Shown here: positions 1 through 11,157 of the stretch, one piece after another
Layout of the letters: every line of letters begins with the position of its first letter
How positions within the stretch are numbered: the stretch's first letter is position 1
Assembly: GCA_964016875.1 (NCBI GenBank)
Contig: OZ024724.1
Coordinates: 49,416,438-49,480,437 of the forward strand
From: Fallopia convolvulus
Lineage: Eukaryota > Streptophyta > Magnoliopsida > Caryophyllales > Polygonaceae
Length of the DNA: 64,000 bases
Direction: 5' to 3'
Made by a program: the position numbers and the translations under genes
The notes under the pieces: generated by a model
Told to the model about the DNA's origin: nothing
Database searches by the model: none
What the model saw: only the letters and a program-made list of their open reading frames with translations

Positions 1-320
1 CTTGTAGGTGTGTCCATACTTGGCCTAGCCAAGCCTCATCAGTGCTTATGTATTTATTTATTATTGATATTGCATGACTTATTTATATTTCTATGTTTTT
101 ATATTTATGTTATGTTATTTATTTGGTGGATGTATATTTTAGGCTTGCATGCCAAAAATAGTCCACTAAGGCGTAGAGGAAGGAGTGTTATATAAGTCCT
201 CCTTGCCTATTGACGTTGGTTTTAGGTTGAATCGAATTTCTCTTTTGTCCCATGTCAATATCTCTCTTTCTCACATCTCTCTCCCTCTCTTTGATCATGT
301 CGCCACCCTAGTGTTGACGT
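1..320. other. Flank left of Copia A; no gene seen
   Basis: AT-rich sequence with a pyrimidine-rich stretch (about 240-300, CTCTCTT-type). The only open frame is a short one without recognisable motifs. I see no gene here; it is the flank into which Copia A inserted or an older repeat. Confidence 0.4.
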
Positions 321-1109
321 TGTTGAAAATAATCCATATATGTAGCATTGTTCTTGTACAATAGTTATACAAATAGACTAAGTAGAGCTAGATATGTATA
401 GAACTGGGTTCATCATAATTTTAGGGTTTGGTTTAATAGGTGAACCGGGCTAGTATCCACCCCGGGTTAAACCGGTTGGAGGTAACTAAACCCGATTCAA
501 CCTAGTTGGACCAGACTTATATTACTAAGATGAATCTTGGATAAGAGAAGAGCTTGGCCTATTATCTTGGCTTAGCCCATTTGGTGATCTCTGGCCCAAA
601 TTTGTGTTGGAGACGCTCCCACTTGATGAAAAGCTGCGTCGAAAAGCTTCCTCGAGTGACCTAGCTATTTAAAGGCTTGCGAGCTTTGTGGGAGCTTATT
701 TTTCACGCGGCGCAAACCCTAGCTTCCAAAGAGAGAGAGAGAGAGAGAAGAGAGAAAGAGACGAAGAAGAAAGAGCTTGCCAACGATGACTGATCTCCGG
801 TGGTCCTTGGTGTCTAGAGAAGCCAGATCTAGATGCGCAGCCGTGAAAGGGGGCCGAAACCCTTTCGTTAGCTTTGCGAGTTTATCGTTAGCTTTGTACT
901 TGAACCTCTTTACTTTGATCTAGTGCACTTGATTGGGACCGGATCTCCCCCGTTGACATCCCCCGGATGTAGAGTTCTTTGAACTCGATTCGGGTAAGCA
1001 ATTCCTATGTCTTTCTGCTTTATCTTTGTTTTATTGGTACTTGTGAGAAGTTGATTGACTCAGATCTATCGAATCTTCGTTAGATTTCTAGGTCAAATCT
1101 CATTTCACA
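321..1109 (+). repeat. 5' LTR of degenerate Copia A
   Basis: Starts TGTTGAAAATAATCC and ends TTTCACA directly before a primer binding site, giving a 789-bp LTR. The last ~105 bp (about 1004-1109) recur at 2331-2431, as expected of the matching 3' LTR end. The boundaries at the TG and CA ends are inferred from the PBS and from the partial second copy. A clear 5-bp target duplication was not found (GACGT versus TGCGT). Confidence 0.65.
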
Positions 1110-1112
1110 AAG

Positions 1113-1126
1113 TGGTATCAGAATGA
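1113..1126 (+). promoter_or_regulatory. Primer binding site of Copia A (initiator tRNA-Met type)
   Basis: TGGTATCAGAATGA, three bases after the LTR end, matches the TGGTATCAGAG start shared by Copia elements primed by initiator tRNA-Met. This fixes the LTR end and the + orientation. Confidence 0.7.
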
Positions 1127-1437
1127 GGTTTAGGGTTTCTACCTTGAATCAGACTCGTATGATCCTTGTTGCTTCCGCTCTTATTTTCTACGGGTTTACA
1201 TATCCTTGCTTGGTTGTGTTTTAAGACTTGTGCGGGATTTCTTGTCAATACAGGGTACTGATTGTTTCAGTGTAATCCCTTGGGAGGTCCTACAGTAGAG
1301 AACTAGGTGTTTTTGTGTGTTTTTAGACGTTCTTCTTTCTTGAACTTCTCAGATTCCAAGCAAGAAGTCTCAGTTTGTGTTTTCTTTCATTTAGAATCTT
1401 GACTAAACTTCAAATCTTGTTTTTCTCAGGCACCTAA

Positions 1438-2330
1438 ATGGGAGGCGCCTACAGGATTAAGCCCTACGATGGGCAAACTGGCTTCACCCTATGGAAGGTG
1501 AAAATGAAAGTTATTCTTACCAAGGAGAAACTGTACAATACAATGACTGACACATGAGATGCGACAACAAGTGAGTTTCAAAAGAAAGAAGCTCGGGATA
1601 TGGCTAATGCAGAAATCATGCTACGATTATCTAATGAAGTGGCTCGACGGGTTGTGAGTATTACTGAACCTAAACCCTTGTGGGATGCCCTGGATGCTAA
1701 ATATCTGACTAAGTCTCTGCCTTCTGAGATATCTCTTCTTTCTAGACTTTTTAGTTTCAAAATGGATCTAATCAATCTATAAAATAGAATTTTGATAGAT
1801 TTTTAAGAATTATTTAGGACTTAGAAAGGTGTGACGACAAGCTAAAAGATAAGCATCATGTTATTCTTTTGATGAATGCTTTGCCTGCTCAATTTGATGT
1901 GCTTAAAGATGTTTTCCAATTTGGTAGAGATGAGTTAACAACCTCTAGACTTTCTGAATACATTATACAAAAGAATGAGTCTTTGAAGGTCTTCAAGATT
2001 AGGCATACCAGTGGAAACTCTAAAAGCACTGAGAAAAATGATAAAACTGACTCTAAAAATGAGGTCATGATAATGAAAGGTAAAGGGAAGAAAAATCAGA
2101 AGAAGTGTGACAAGGGTAATGGTGATAAAAATGGAAAGGATATGTCTGGAGTCAAATGCTATTACTGTGAAAAACTAGGACATTACTCTAGAGATTGTCA
2201 TAAGAAAGCTAGGGATGAGAAAAACAAGAAAAAGGAAAAGGAAACCGTGTTTGTGTCTGAGGAAAGAAATTTCTATTCTCATGAGTTGCTTGATGTATCT
2301 GATCATTCTAATGAAAAAGTTTGGATTGTT
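1438..2330 (+). pseudogene. Copia A gag remnant
   Basis: ATG at 1438 opens a Copia gag (UBN2-type) with the usual start (GGAYRIKPYDGQTGF...W). The frame is broken by a TGA at about 1556 and further stops and shifts around 1780-1860. The middle reads LLMNALPAQFD and GRDELT, and the end carries a CCHC zinc knuckle (CYYCEKLGHYSRDC) and a Lys-rich tail. At about 2330, just where the protease aspartate motif should follow (EKVWIV), the sequence jumps into the LTR end. Protease, integrase, RT and RNase H are therefore all deleted. Confidence 0.8.
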
Positions 2331-2431
2331 GTGTCTTTCTGCTTTAACTTTGTTTGATTGGTTCTTGTGCGAAGTTAATTGACTCAGATCCTTCGGGTCT
2401 TCGATAGTTCTAGGTCAAATCTTGTTTCACA
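2331..2431 (+). repeat. 3' LTR end of Copia A fused to gag
   Basis: About 100 bp closely similar to 1004-1109 (same TGTCTTTCTGCTTTA start, same TTTCACA end). It is the surviving tail of the 3' LTR. The junction with gag at about 2330 marks a large internal deletion of the element. Confidence 0.7.
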
Positions 2432-2731
2432 TGCGTCAATCCCTCGACCACACCGAGACCTCTTCGCGTCGATACTCGATCTCGCCGCATCAATCCATGG
2501 CCTGTTGGTGCCAAATCCTCGATCACATGTTGGGTCGAGGCTGCTACTCTCGGCAATGCTTGTTGCCTTGTAGGGATTGTTGCGTCGACTCCTTGATGTG
2601 CACCCTTGCATGTTGCTTGTCGCATCTGAGTCGCGCCTACGTTGTGGCTCGTCTATTACTCGAAGATCTAGCTTGGTTGACGAAGGATTTGCAAGATCCA
2701 ATCCTTGGTGCTATCATTTGGTATCTAGAGC
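2432..2731 (+). repeat. Older Copia LTR end with degenerate PBS
   Basis: GC-richer sequence with several ATCCCTCGACC/GCGTCGA-type short words. It ends GGTGCTATCA, then two bases, then TGGTATCTAGAGC at 2719-2731, which looks like a tRNA-Met primer binding site with one inserted base. I read it as the LTR end of a Copia older than A and B. The LTR start is not defined. Confidence 0.4.
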
Positions 2732-2874
2732 GTCTCTTGTAAGTCGTTCTAACTTATTTAAATCCGCGCTTTTTTCTTTGGTCATTTGATCTATAAAGCT
2801 GCTATAACAATTCATCAAATGAACAATCTAGTCCGTGTCCTGCGTGCTAGAATATAGAATTCCCCTTAGGGTTT

Positions 2875-4396
2875 TGATGTTCGCATTTTTAGTAGAGTTT
2901 TTGATAGGTTTTCTTTGTTTATTAGGTTTAGTTTGTCTAGTTTAGGTTTAGTTTTGAGTATTTTGAGTTAGTTTTGCATAAATCTACGAAAAGAGTGGAA
3001 TCTACGCTATTTTGTGTATTTTGCAGATTTTAGCGAGAAAAGGAGCTAAATGGAGCTTAATTTGGAACATCACAGTGAAGGATGGGAGAGTGCAAGATTT
3101 AAGAAGTCAAAGCTTAAGAGTACAAGAGGAGGTGTTGAAGAAAACTAACCTAAGGCTCGTTAACGAGGCTGTGAAGGGTCGTTAACGAGGCCACGAAGAG
3201 AAAGATTTCGGAGTATTATTCACCGATCCTGAGCGGGAATTTATTTCCGTATCGGTTGAGTATCTTTTTAGAATCTTTATGGGTTATTAGAATATGTATT
3301 TTAGGGTTTAATATCTTTCTAGATTTTATCTCTATCTTTTAGAGATTGTTTCTATCTTTTTAGGAAAGTTTTTATCTTTTAGCCTTTTTGGTTTTTTAGG
3401 ATTTTCTAGTATAAATACCCTTCTATCTAGCATAGAAAGGGGGGGCTTAATTTTGGAGTCGAATTTTAGAGCTAGTTTTTTGGAGAAGATTTGGAGGAAG
3501 GCCGAAGTAGAGAGAACCGGATCGAGAGTCGGTGACGAGGTTCGGTGACGACGGTTTCCGAGGTTCGTTGATCGAGTTTGTGGTTTGGTGAATGTTTTGT
3601 TTAGTTTTCTTCTGAATCTCTGTAAGACGATATTTTTGTTATTAATTTAAGTTTGAGTTTTGTTTCAATGATTGTTTTTATTGGAGTTTTTAGTTTCTTA
3701 ATCATGAGTAGTGAGTAGTCTATTTTTCTAGGGTCGGGGTTAAGCCCGGCATAATTGAGCATGTTTGATGAGTAAGATTGTGTGTTGAATGCCTATTATC
3801 TTTATTGAGATTGTTTGTTGTGCTTTATACCGAAACGGGAGTTGAGGTAATTTGAGTTTTAACTTGATTGAAAGAGAAAGTTAGTAACTTGAAGGTTGAT
3901 ATTGTTTGAAAACGGAAGTTTCAAGCTTTAGATCCAAAACAAGCAATTGAGTGAGTTAGTTTATGAAAGTAGATTAATTTACTTATTAAGTCAATGAAAG
4001 TTGATGACTCTATCTATTTAAAGGCATGATCTTATCTTCTTACGAATTCTTATGCTTGGCTATGTTGTGGTGTCCCTTATCCTAGATTTTTGTTTTAATT
4101 GAATTATTTCTGATAAATCTTCGTTGCTGAATACTTGCTTCAGTACCGAGTATTAATTGGAATTTAATTAGGTCGTTAGTTAGTATTTTTGTGTTCGGTG
4201 GTTCGGTAACGATCCTGACAAGGTCGTTAACGAGGCATCTCGTGAGTGATTGTGTTTGATTTTGTTTGATTTTGTTTGATTTCTATTAGATTGATAGACA
4301 AACAACCTTGCTTCCTGTGGAACGATCCTGACTCCACTGTACTCAGCGGGGTCTTGACTTACAAATTTATTTGTTGGCCGAGAAACCCTTTCAACA
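2875..4396 (+). repeat. Athila 5' LTR
   Basis: A 1522-bp LTR, TGATGTTCGC to CTTTCAACA, three bases before the PBS. A TATAAATA box lies at 3410-3417. Three copies of the palindrome TCGTTAACGA lie at 3157, 3179 and 4224, with looser forms (TCGGTGACGA at 3529 and 3542). Confidence 0.9.
3410..3417 (+). promoter_or_regulatory. TATA box of the Athila 5' LTR
   Basis: TATAAATA in an AT-rich stretch, followed about 30 bp later by a purine-rich leader. The same box is at 14285-14292 in the second LTR. This is the likely core promoter of the element. Confidence 0.6.
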
Positions 4397-4399
4397 AAT

Positions 4400-4417
4400 T
4401 GGCGCCGTTGTCGGGGA
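4400..4417 (+). promoter_or_regulatory. Athila primer binding site (tRNA-Asp type)
   Basis: TGGCGCCGTTGTCGGGGA begins three bases after the LTR end. It matches the Asp-tRNA-complementary PBS usual for Athila elements at all but one position (a T where C is usual), judged from memory of the family. Confidence 0.8.
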
Positions 4418-4510
4418 AGCAACGAGTTGTTAGTTTATCTTTGGGATCGGGAATAGCCCGACCCCGTTTTTGTTTTTAATTTTTGTTTTCTTTGTTTGTT
4501 TTCTCAGTGT

Positions 4511-6526
4511 ATGCCGGTAGGACGAAGAAGGCTTCAGTTTGATAGCTCCAGTTATTACTCAGAACCCGAACGTTCCCTGCACCGACGACTCCGAGAAAAC
4601 CGAGCCATGGCCACAACTGAAGAGATGGCTCGAGAGTTAAGGAAACGCATCACCTCTTATCACCAGTTGCCTAATGAAACATTTGTTGAAACATGGGAAA
4701 GATTTAAAGAGATGCTTAGACAATGCCCTACTCATGGGCAACCTTTATATGTATTGCAAGAAATCTTTTTTCAGGGTATCAACGCGGAGACCAAGAACCG
4801 CATCAACACGCATATTGTGTGCGGTTTTATAGAGATGAACCCGACAGAGGCGTGGGAACTGTTGGACAAGCTGGCAAATTACGATGCTATGTACGGAACC
4901 CAGCAGGCTTCACAAACTCAAAAACGTCTCTATGTGCCCAACCGAGATGAAGTTGACCCCGATGTTAAAAATCAATTCTTACAAGATGAGGTCAACCGTT
5001 TGAGGAAACAGGTAAGTTTTCTGAAATCCTCTCAATCATGTCAAGAATGTGGTTCTTTTGCGCATAGTACTTCTGCTTGCACTAACATTGAGCAGGTTAG
5101 AACCGCTGAGACGATAGCTGAGATGAATTACATCAGAGGACCCTACAGGAACCAACCTAATTATAATGACAGGTCAAACAACTATCAACCATGGGGCAAT
5201 CAGAATACAAATCACAATTACGCAGGGCCCCCACAAGATAGACGACCTGCACCATATCGACCTCCAGGCCATCAGGAGACGCCATCATGGGTTCAGGAGA
5301 TTAAAGAGAGCATCAACGGAGTGAACAACAAGGTTGATGACGTCCAAGCCAAGCTGAACCGACAGGATAAAAGATGGGGAGAGTTCGATATTTGGAAGAG
5401 GAGTGTTGATTCCCAACTAGGAGACCTTGCCGCACGGATTCCAAGACCACAAGGGCAACTACCGGGCCGCCCCGAGGAGAACCCTAAAGGCCAAATAGCA
5501 GTGATACACCTCAGAAGCGGGAAGACACTACCGGAGAGAGTTCGAGCTGAAGAGAAGGAGGAAAAGGACCTCGCAAAACAGCTCGTTAACGAGCCAGCGA
5601 GAGCTAGTACCGAGCCTACAAGCCAGGATGACGAGGTTCCAAGGATCCCTGACGATCCTAACCCAGGTAAGTCTACTAATCCGAGCCCTCCTCTCAATCC
5701 CAGGGTAGTTAACGACCCTATCAGGGTCGGTAACGACCCACCGAGGACACCGAACGACCCCAGTGTCGACCCGGGACTCTCACCTCTCGAGCCTAACTTG
5801 GTTCTGAGAATGGTGAAAACTCTTCCATTTCCAACTAAGAAATCTATGGACTCTACTGCGAGTAAGTTCAAGCGTTTCGTTAAAATTCTTCAGGGCATTA
5901 ATATTTCCATCCCATTCGCTGAGGCCCTAAGCGAAATGCCGGCTTACACAAAATTCTTGAAAGATATTCTTAGCAGGAAAAGATCTATTACAGAGCTGCA
6001 GGACGAGGTCAGATCCATAGCTCTTCCAGAAAAGCTTGGAGATCCCGGGAGGTTTGCAATCACAATCGGCATAGGCAACCACAAGTTCAAAGCTTTATGC
6101 GATATTGGTGCCAGTGCTAGTCTTGTTCCGCTCTCAATCTGGTCTAGAGCAAATATGGGACCACTAGAGCCTGTTAACATGCGGCTTTATATGGAAGACG
6201 GATCTTGCATCAAACCAACAGGGCTGCTAGAAGACTTCCCAGTTCAAGTGGGCAATTTCTTTGTTCCTAATGACTTCATCGTTATGACAATGCCCGAAGA
6301 TCCAATTGTGCCTATTATTTTGGGAAGACCATTCCTCGCCACAGCAGGAGCTATAATCGATGTTAGGAGAGGACTCCTAACTTTCGAAATTGGGGATGAG
6401 GTGATGGAATTCCGATTCAAACAATCCAGGGAGTCCGACAAAGCTGAAGTCAAGATGTTTACACCCACGAGGAGATCATTGAATGTGGAGACCCCATCGG
6501 AAGATCAGCATGTGATGATGAAATGA
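4511..6526 (+). CDS. Athila gag-protease
   Basis: First ATG of a 671-codon open frame; the frame is open from 4496 through a non-ATG codon. In order: a short basic N-terminus; the capsid C-terminal part (LPNETFVETWERFKE, then LLDKLANYDAMYG); a CCHC zinc knuckle (CQECGSFAHSTSAC, about residue 180); a long linker rich in VND/VNE repeats encoded by the TCGTTAACGA palindrome; and an aspartic protease with CDIGAS at about residue 530. The protease motif has Ile where Ser, Thr or Leu is usual. The capsid N-terminal half typical of Athila seems missing: only about 45 residues precede the retained domain. The stop overlaps the next start (ATGA, 6523-6526). Confidence 0.85.
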   Translation: MPVGRRRLQFDSSSYYSEPERSLHRRLRENRAMATTEEMARELRKRITSYHQLPNETFVETWERFKEMLRQCPTHGQPLYVLQEIFFQGINAETKNRINTHIVCGFIEMNPTEAWELLDKLANYDAMYGTQQASQTQKRLYVPNRDEVDPDVKNQFLQDEVNRLRKQVSFLKSSQSCQECGSFAHSTSACTNIEQVRTAETIAEMNYIRGPYRNQPNYNDRSNNYQPWGNQNTNHNYAGPPQDRRPAPYRPPGHQETPSWVQEIKESINGVNNKVDDVQAKLNRQDKRWGEFDIWKRSVDSQLGDLAARIPRPQGQLPGRPEENPKGQIAVIHLRSGKTLPERVRAEEKEEKDLAKQLVNEPARASTEPTSQDDEVPRIPDDPNPGKSTNPSPPLNPRVVNDPIRVGNDPPRTPNDPSVDPGLSPLEPNLVLRMVKTLPFPTKKSMDSTASKFKRFVKILQGINISIPFAEALSEMPAYTKFLKDILSRKRSITELQDEVRSIALPEKLGDPGRFAITIGIGNHKFKALCDIGASASLVPLSIWSRANMGPLEPVNMRLYMEDGSCIKPTGLLEDFPVQVGNFFVPNDFIVMTMPEDPIVPIILGRPFLATAGAIIDVRRGLLTFEIGDEVMEFRFKQSRESDKAEVKMFTPTRRSLNVETPSEDQHVMMK

Positions 6527-9500
6527 CAGGGCAAAGATGGGCAGAAATAACCACTGCAGTCTCAGTAACGAGTCCTCCAGCATCGTTATCGATTCTCTTG
6601 GCAGAAGATGAAGGTTCGTTAACGACCCACCCAGGTTCGTTAACGACCCTAGCCGAAGATGGCGAGATCTCAGCTTTTGAATGCTTTCATGAAGTGTTGA
6701 AGACGGAACTAGAAGAGCCCATTCTAATTCCTGCCGAACCGTCCCCAACACTTAAACCTTTGCCAGATTCCCTCATGTATGAATTCCTCGGTCCTAATTC
6801 TACTCTACCTGTCATCATTATTGTTGGATTAAAAGATGAAGAAGTAGGAAAACTCTTGAATGTGCTTAGGATGCATAGAAAAGCCATAGGCTACTCCCTA
6901 GATGATATAACTGGCATATCCCCTTCTCTTTGCATGCATAGGATTTACATGGAGGACAATCATAAACCCACCATAGAGCATCAACGTAGATTAAATCCTA
7001 ATATGAAGGATGTAGTTAAAAAGGAAATTATTAAATTACTTGATGCAGGGATCATATTTCCTATTTCGGACAGCCAATGGGTGAGTCCGGTCCATGTAGT
7101 CCCTAAGAAAGGGGGGATGACTGTGATAGAAAATGAAAAGGGAGAGCTTATTCCGACTAGAACCACCACTAGTTGGAGAATGTGCATTGATTATAGGAAG
7201 CTCAATAGTGCTACTAGAAAAGATCATTTTCCGCTTCCTTTCAAAGATCAGGTTTTAGAACGCTTAGCCCAGCATGATTACTTCTGTTATTTAGATGGCT
7301 ATAGCGGCTTTTGGCAGATTCCCATTCATCCTGATGACCAAGAGAAAACAACCTTTACATGTCCCTATGGAACCTTTGCTTACAAAAGAATGCCATTTGG
7401 GCTTTGCAATGCTCCTGCTACTTTTCAAAGATGTATGATGGCCATTTTTTCAGATATGATAGAGGATATTGTAGAGGTTTTTATGGATGATTTTTCTGTT
7501 TATGGTTCTTCATTTGATTCTTGTCTTGCTAACCTTGCACGAGTGCTTAAAAGATGTGAAGAAATCAATCTTGTACTGAATTGGGAAAAGTGTCACTTTA
7601 TGGTTCAAGAGGGGATAGTACTAGGACACCTTGTCTCTAAAAGAGGGATAGAAGTAGATAAGGCGAAAATTGAGCTTATTGAAAAACTACCTCCCCCCTC
7701 TTCTGTAAGAGACATTAGGAGTTTTTTAGGGCATGCCGGCTTTTACAGGCGATTTATTCAGGATTTTTCTAAGATAGCTAAATCGTTGACTAACCTACTA
7801 ATGAAAGATGTAGTGTTTGAGCTGTCTCCAGAATGTCTTGAAGCATTTTACAGGTTAAGAGTTGCCCTTGTGTCCGCCCCCATCATGCAGTCCCCAGACT
7901 GGACATTACCCTTTGAAATCATGTGCGATGCCAGTGACTATGCAGTTGGCGCAGTTTTAGGGCAACGGAAGGACAAGAAACTCCACGCCATTTACTACGC
8001 CAGTAAGACGCTGGATGAGGCGCAGAGTAAGTATACCACAACGGAGAAGGAATTCCTTGCTATGGTATTTGCCTTTGAAAAATTTCGGTCCTATCTTGTT
8101 GGATCCAAAGTGATTGTTTATACTGACCATGAGGCCGTTAGATACCTAATGGCTAAAAAAGATGCAAAACCTAGATTGCTTCGTTGGATGCTCTTACTGC
8201 AGGAATTTGATCATGAAATAAGAGACAAAAAGGGAGCAGAAAATCTAGTGGCAGATCACTTGTCCAGGTTGCCAGTTGAGCATATCACCGAGTCCAATAA
8301 TGAAGTTCCGATAAATGATTCCAGACCCGACGAACACCTCCTGCTGAACGAGGTTGAACTTTACAAGACCCTCGTCACCGACCCCTTCAGGGTCGTTAAC
8401 GAGGTGCCGAGACTGGAAGACACAAATAAAAAGGGAAAATGTTCAGATTGGGTCGACAATCAAGTCAATGAGGTCGTTATTGAGCTACGGGAGGTCGGTA
8501 CCGAGGTTAAAATATTAAACCCTAGCTCGTTAACGACCCATCCAGGTAAGATTTCTGAACCTAAGTCTTCTCAATTAAAATCCACCCCCTCTCCTTCTTC
8601 AATTTCTTCTTCCTCAATATCAATCCATGCTATTAGAGGGCCAAAAGCTCCTTGGTTTGCGGATTTCGCTAACTATCTTGTAGGAGGCGTAATTCCCGAG
8701 GGCCTTACCCCACAAAAGAAGAAGAAATTTCTCCATGATGTAAAACAATACTATTGGGACGATCCCTACTTGTTTAAACAAGGAAGCGATCACCTCTTTA
8801 GGCGTTGTATCCCAGAGGAGGAGATTGAAAACGTGATCCGTCAATGTCACACACTTCCAACTGGAGGTCATGCAAAAGGATTCAAGACTACTGCGAAGAT
8901 TCTTCAAAGTGGTCTCTATTGGCCCACCATGTTCAAAGATGTGCAAGCTTATGTGACAGCATGTGATGGATGTCAACGCTCAGGCAACATAACCTGGAGA
9001 CATGAAAATCCACTAACTGGGATATTAGAAGTTGATCTATTCGATGTATGGGGCATTGATTTCATGGGACCGTTTCCCGCCTCAGGACCCTACAAGTACA
9101 TCTTAGTTGCGGTTGATTATGTTTCCAAGTGGGTGGAGGCTGTTGCTACAAGGACTAACGACGCCAAAACTGTTGCTAAATTCATCAAGACTAATATTTT
9201 CCCCAAATTCGGCGTTCCAAGAGTCCTTATCAATGATGGTGGCTCCCATTTCATTGAGCGGAGTTTTGAAGCCCTTTTGGCTAAATATGGGGTATCTCAT
9301 CGGGTGGCAACACCCTATCATCCCCAAACAAGTGGCCAAGTTGAAGTTTCAAACAGGCAAATAAAGAGCATATTAGAGAAGACAGTTTCCCGTTCTAGAA
9401 AGGATTGGTCCTCCAAATTGGATGACGCTCTATGGGCATATAGGACGGCATACAAGACGCCTCTACGTACCACCCCTATAATCTAGTGTATGGCAAGGCA

Positions 9501-9941
9501 TGTCATTTACCGGTCGAAATGGAGCATAAGGCATTATGGGCTCTCAAGGAGCTCAACATGAACCTCGACGCGGCTGGAACAAAAAGATTCATGGACTTGC
9601 AAGCATTAGAAGAATTGAGGCTGAAGGCGTACGAAAATGCTGAAATCTACAAGGAGCGCACCAAAAAGTGGCATGATCGGAAATTGGTGCCCAAAACTTA
9701 CCACATCGGCGATAAGGTACTTCTCTTCAACTCTAGACTCCGACTATTCCCAGGAAAGCTAAGGACACGATGGAGTGGGCCATTTGTGGTTCATCACATT
9801 TATCCTCACGGAGCAGTAGAGTTGACTGATAACCGAGGCGTCATTTTCAAAGTTAATGGACACCGGTTGAAGAAATTCCATGAGCAGCCTGATCCGGATG
9901 AAGAGATAAGAGTCACCATGGCTCTCACACCACAAGACTAG
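6523..9941 (+). pseudogene. Athila RT-RNase H-integrase polyprotein, one frameshift
   Basis: An open frame runs 6523-9486 (987 codons), then continues in another frame from about 9486 to 9941. RT: LDGYSGFWQIPI, MPFGLCNAPATFQRCM and the catalytic FMDD near residue 321. RNase H: CDASDYAVGA, TTEKEFLA, YTDHEA and ADHLSRL (about residues 468-585). Integrase: HHCC zinc finger (H-H-C-DGC, about 776-818), then D (GIDFMGPF), D (INDGGSHF) and E (SGQVEVSNR). The frame changes after DALWAYRTAYKTP, just before the conserved VYGKACHLPVE, so the integrase C-terminus (WSGPFVV, typical of the family) is cut off. A linker between RNase H and integrase (8280-8630) is rich in the palindrome motif. Confidence 0.85.
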
Positions 9942-11157
9942 CAAGAGAGCTCGTCGGGCTAACGACGTTAAACATAGCGCTTACGGGAGGCAACCCGCTT
10001 TTTAGAATAGGTTTAGTTTATTTTATTTTATTTTTATTTTCTTTTTCTTTTTAGATTATTTCTTAGCTTTCTTTTATTTTTCTTTTTAGTTTTAATTAGG
10101 ATAGAAATAAGATCATTTGAGCTAACAAGATTTCAGGAAAAAAGGGGTCGAAAATTCACTCAAGACGGCTACGGTGGCTCGTTAACGACCCACCCAGGGT
10201 CGTTAACGACCCGGTTCGGACGACCCGATTCGTCACAATACGGGGCAGGTAAGTAATTCTAACCTAGTTAAATTTTTAAACCCTAGCCACCACCCCTTCT
10301 ACCCCTTACCCTTCCTATATAAACCCTTCTACCCCTCCCAAAATTCTACCACAACCCCTTCAAAATTCACTCTCAAACCCAAAACTCTCTCAATCCCTCT
10401 CCCTTCTCTCCCACCGAGTCGGAATTCCCTCATTAACGACCGCCGGAGACGCCATCGTTACCGGAGTTCGAAGGCCACACACCGTCGACGACAAGCTCGT
10501 TAACTACCCTGATTCCGACCCTTGTTCTTTAAATTCTCGGTTCTCCGGTATGATTTCTAAACCCTTGCTTGAAATTGCATGATTGATTATCTATAGGGTT
10601 AAATTTCATATCTTGAATCATGATTATTAGGGAGATCGATGAGCATGCTTAAATTACGTTCTAAAAATTCTTGATTGTGCTTAGTTGTTCATGATTTAGG
10701 AAAGATTATTCATGTTAGATTAGCTATTGTAACCCTTTAGTTAGGAAAGCATGAATTTTTCTTGTTCTAGATCTAAAAGTTCGAACTTTGCATGTCAAAA
10801 TTCCGGGAAATTTTTAGCATGTTCGGGATGGGTAATTGAGTAAGTATGGGGTGCTTTTACCCAATGGGGGATTTGTGGAAAATAATAGAAGATTGCATGC
10901 TTGATTAGTGCTGATTAGAGGTAGAATTAATTTCGGAAATTTCTGGTTTTGCTCTCGGCAGGTCGTTAACGACCCACCCAGGCTCGTTAACGACCCTGCA
11001 CTTCATCGATGATCGATCCGAGGCCAGTATCGGGAACAACCCAATTGGGTAGTTTACGAATAATTCCGAGGTTAATTTTGAGACCAAGTATGGGGTCTCG
11101 TGCCTATTATTTTTGAATGGATCTTATCTTGGAAATTTTCGATTATTTTGTAGATGC
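9942..11157 (+). other. Athila spacer between pol and third ORF; possible intron 10249-11153
   Basis: No coding frame. It holds two exact palindrome pairs (TCGTTAACGA at 10179/10200 and 10963/10984), a pyrimidine-rich 10260-10430, and two PPT-like AAGTATGGGGT words (10842 and 11086). A textbook 5' splice site, CAG|GTAAGTAAT, sits at 10249. A good 3' splice site, TTATTTTGTAG, ends at 11153, four bases before the third ORF's first ATG. Splicing would place the ORF close to an upstream leader; this is inference. Confidence 0.5.

Larger units (their letters stand above)
2084..2874 (+). repeat. Flank segment duplicated at 12949-13739
   Basis: From the Lys-rich end of the Copia A gag through the older LTR and the first 30 bp of the Copia B LTR, this stretch recurs at 12949-13739 with only a few differences. 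It is not part of the Athila LTR, because the Athila TSD (GGTTT, 2870-2874) sits at its right end. It was therefore copied together with the LTR by a recombination event. Confidence 0.85.

Noticed and set aside
316..2436. Target duplication for Copia A (GACGT versus TGCGT)
   Set aside because: Only three of five bases match, which is close to chance.
5012..5672. Strong 5' splice-like words (CAG|GTAAGT) at 5012 and 5667 inside Athila gag
   Set aside because: The gag frame runs through both without interruption, and no matching acceptor is needed for the main product. Kept only as possible alternative donors.
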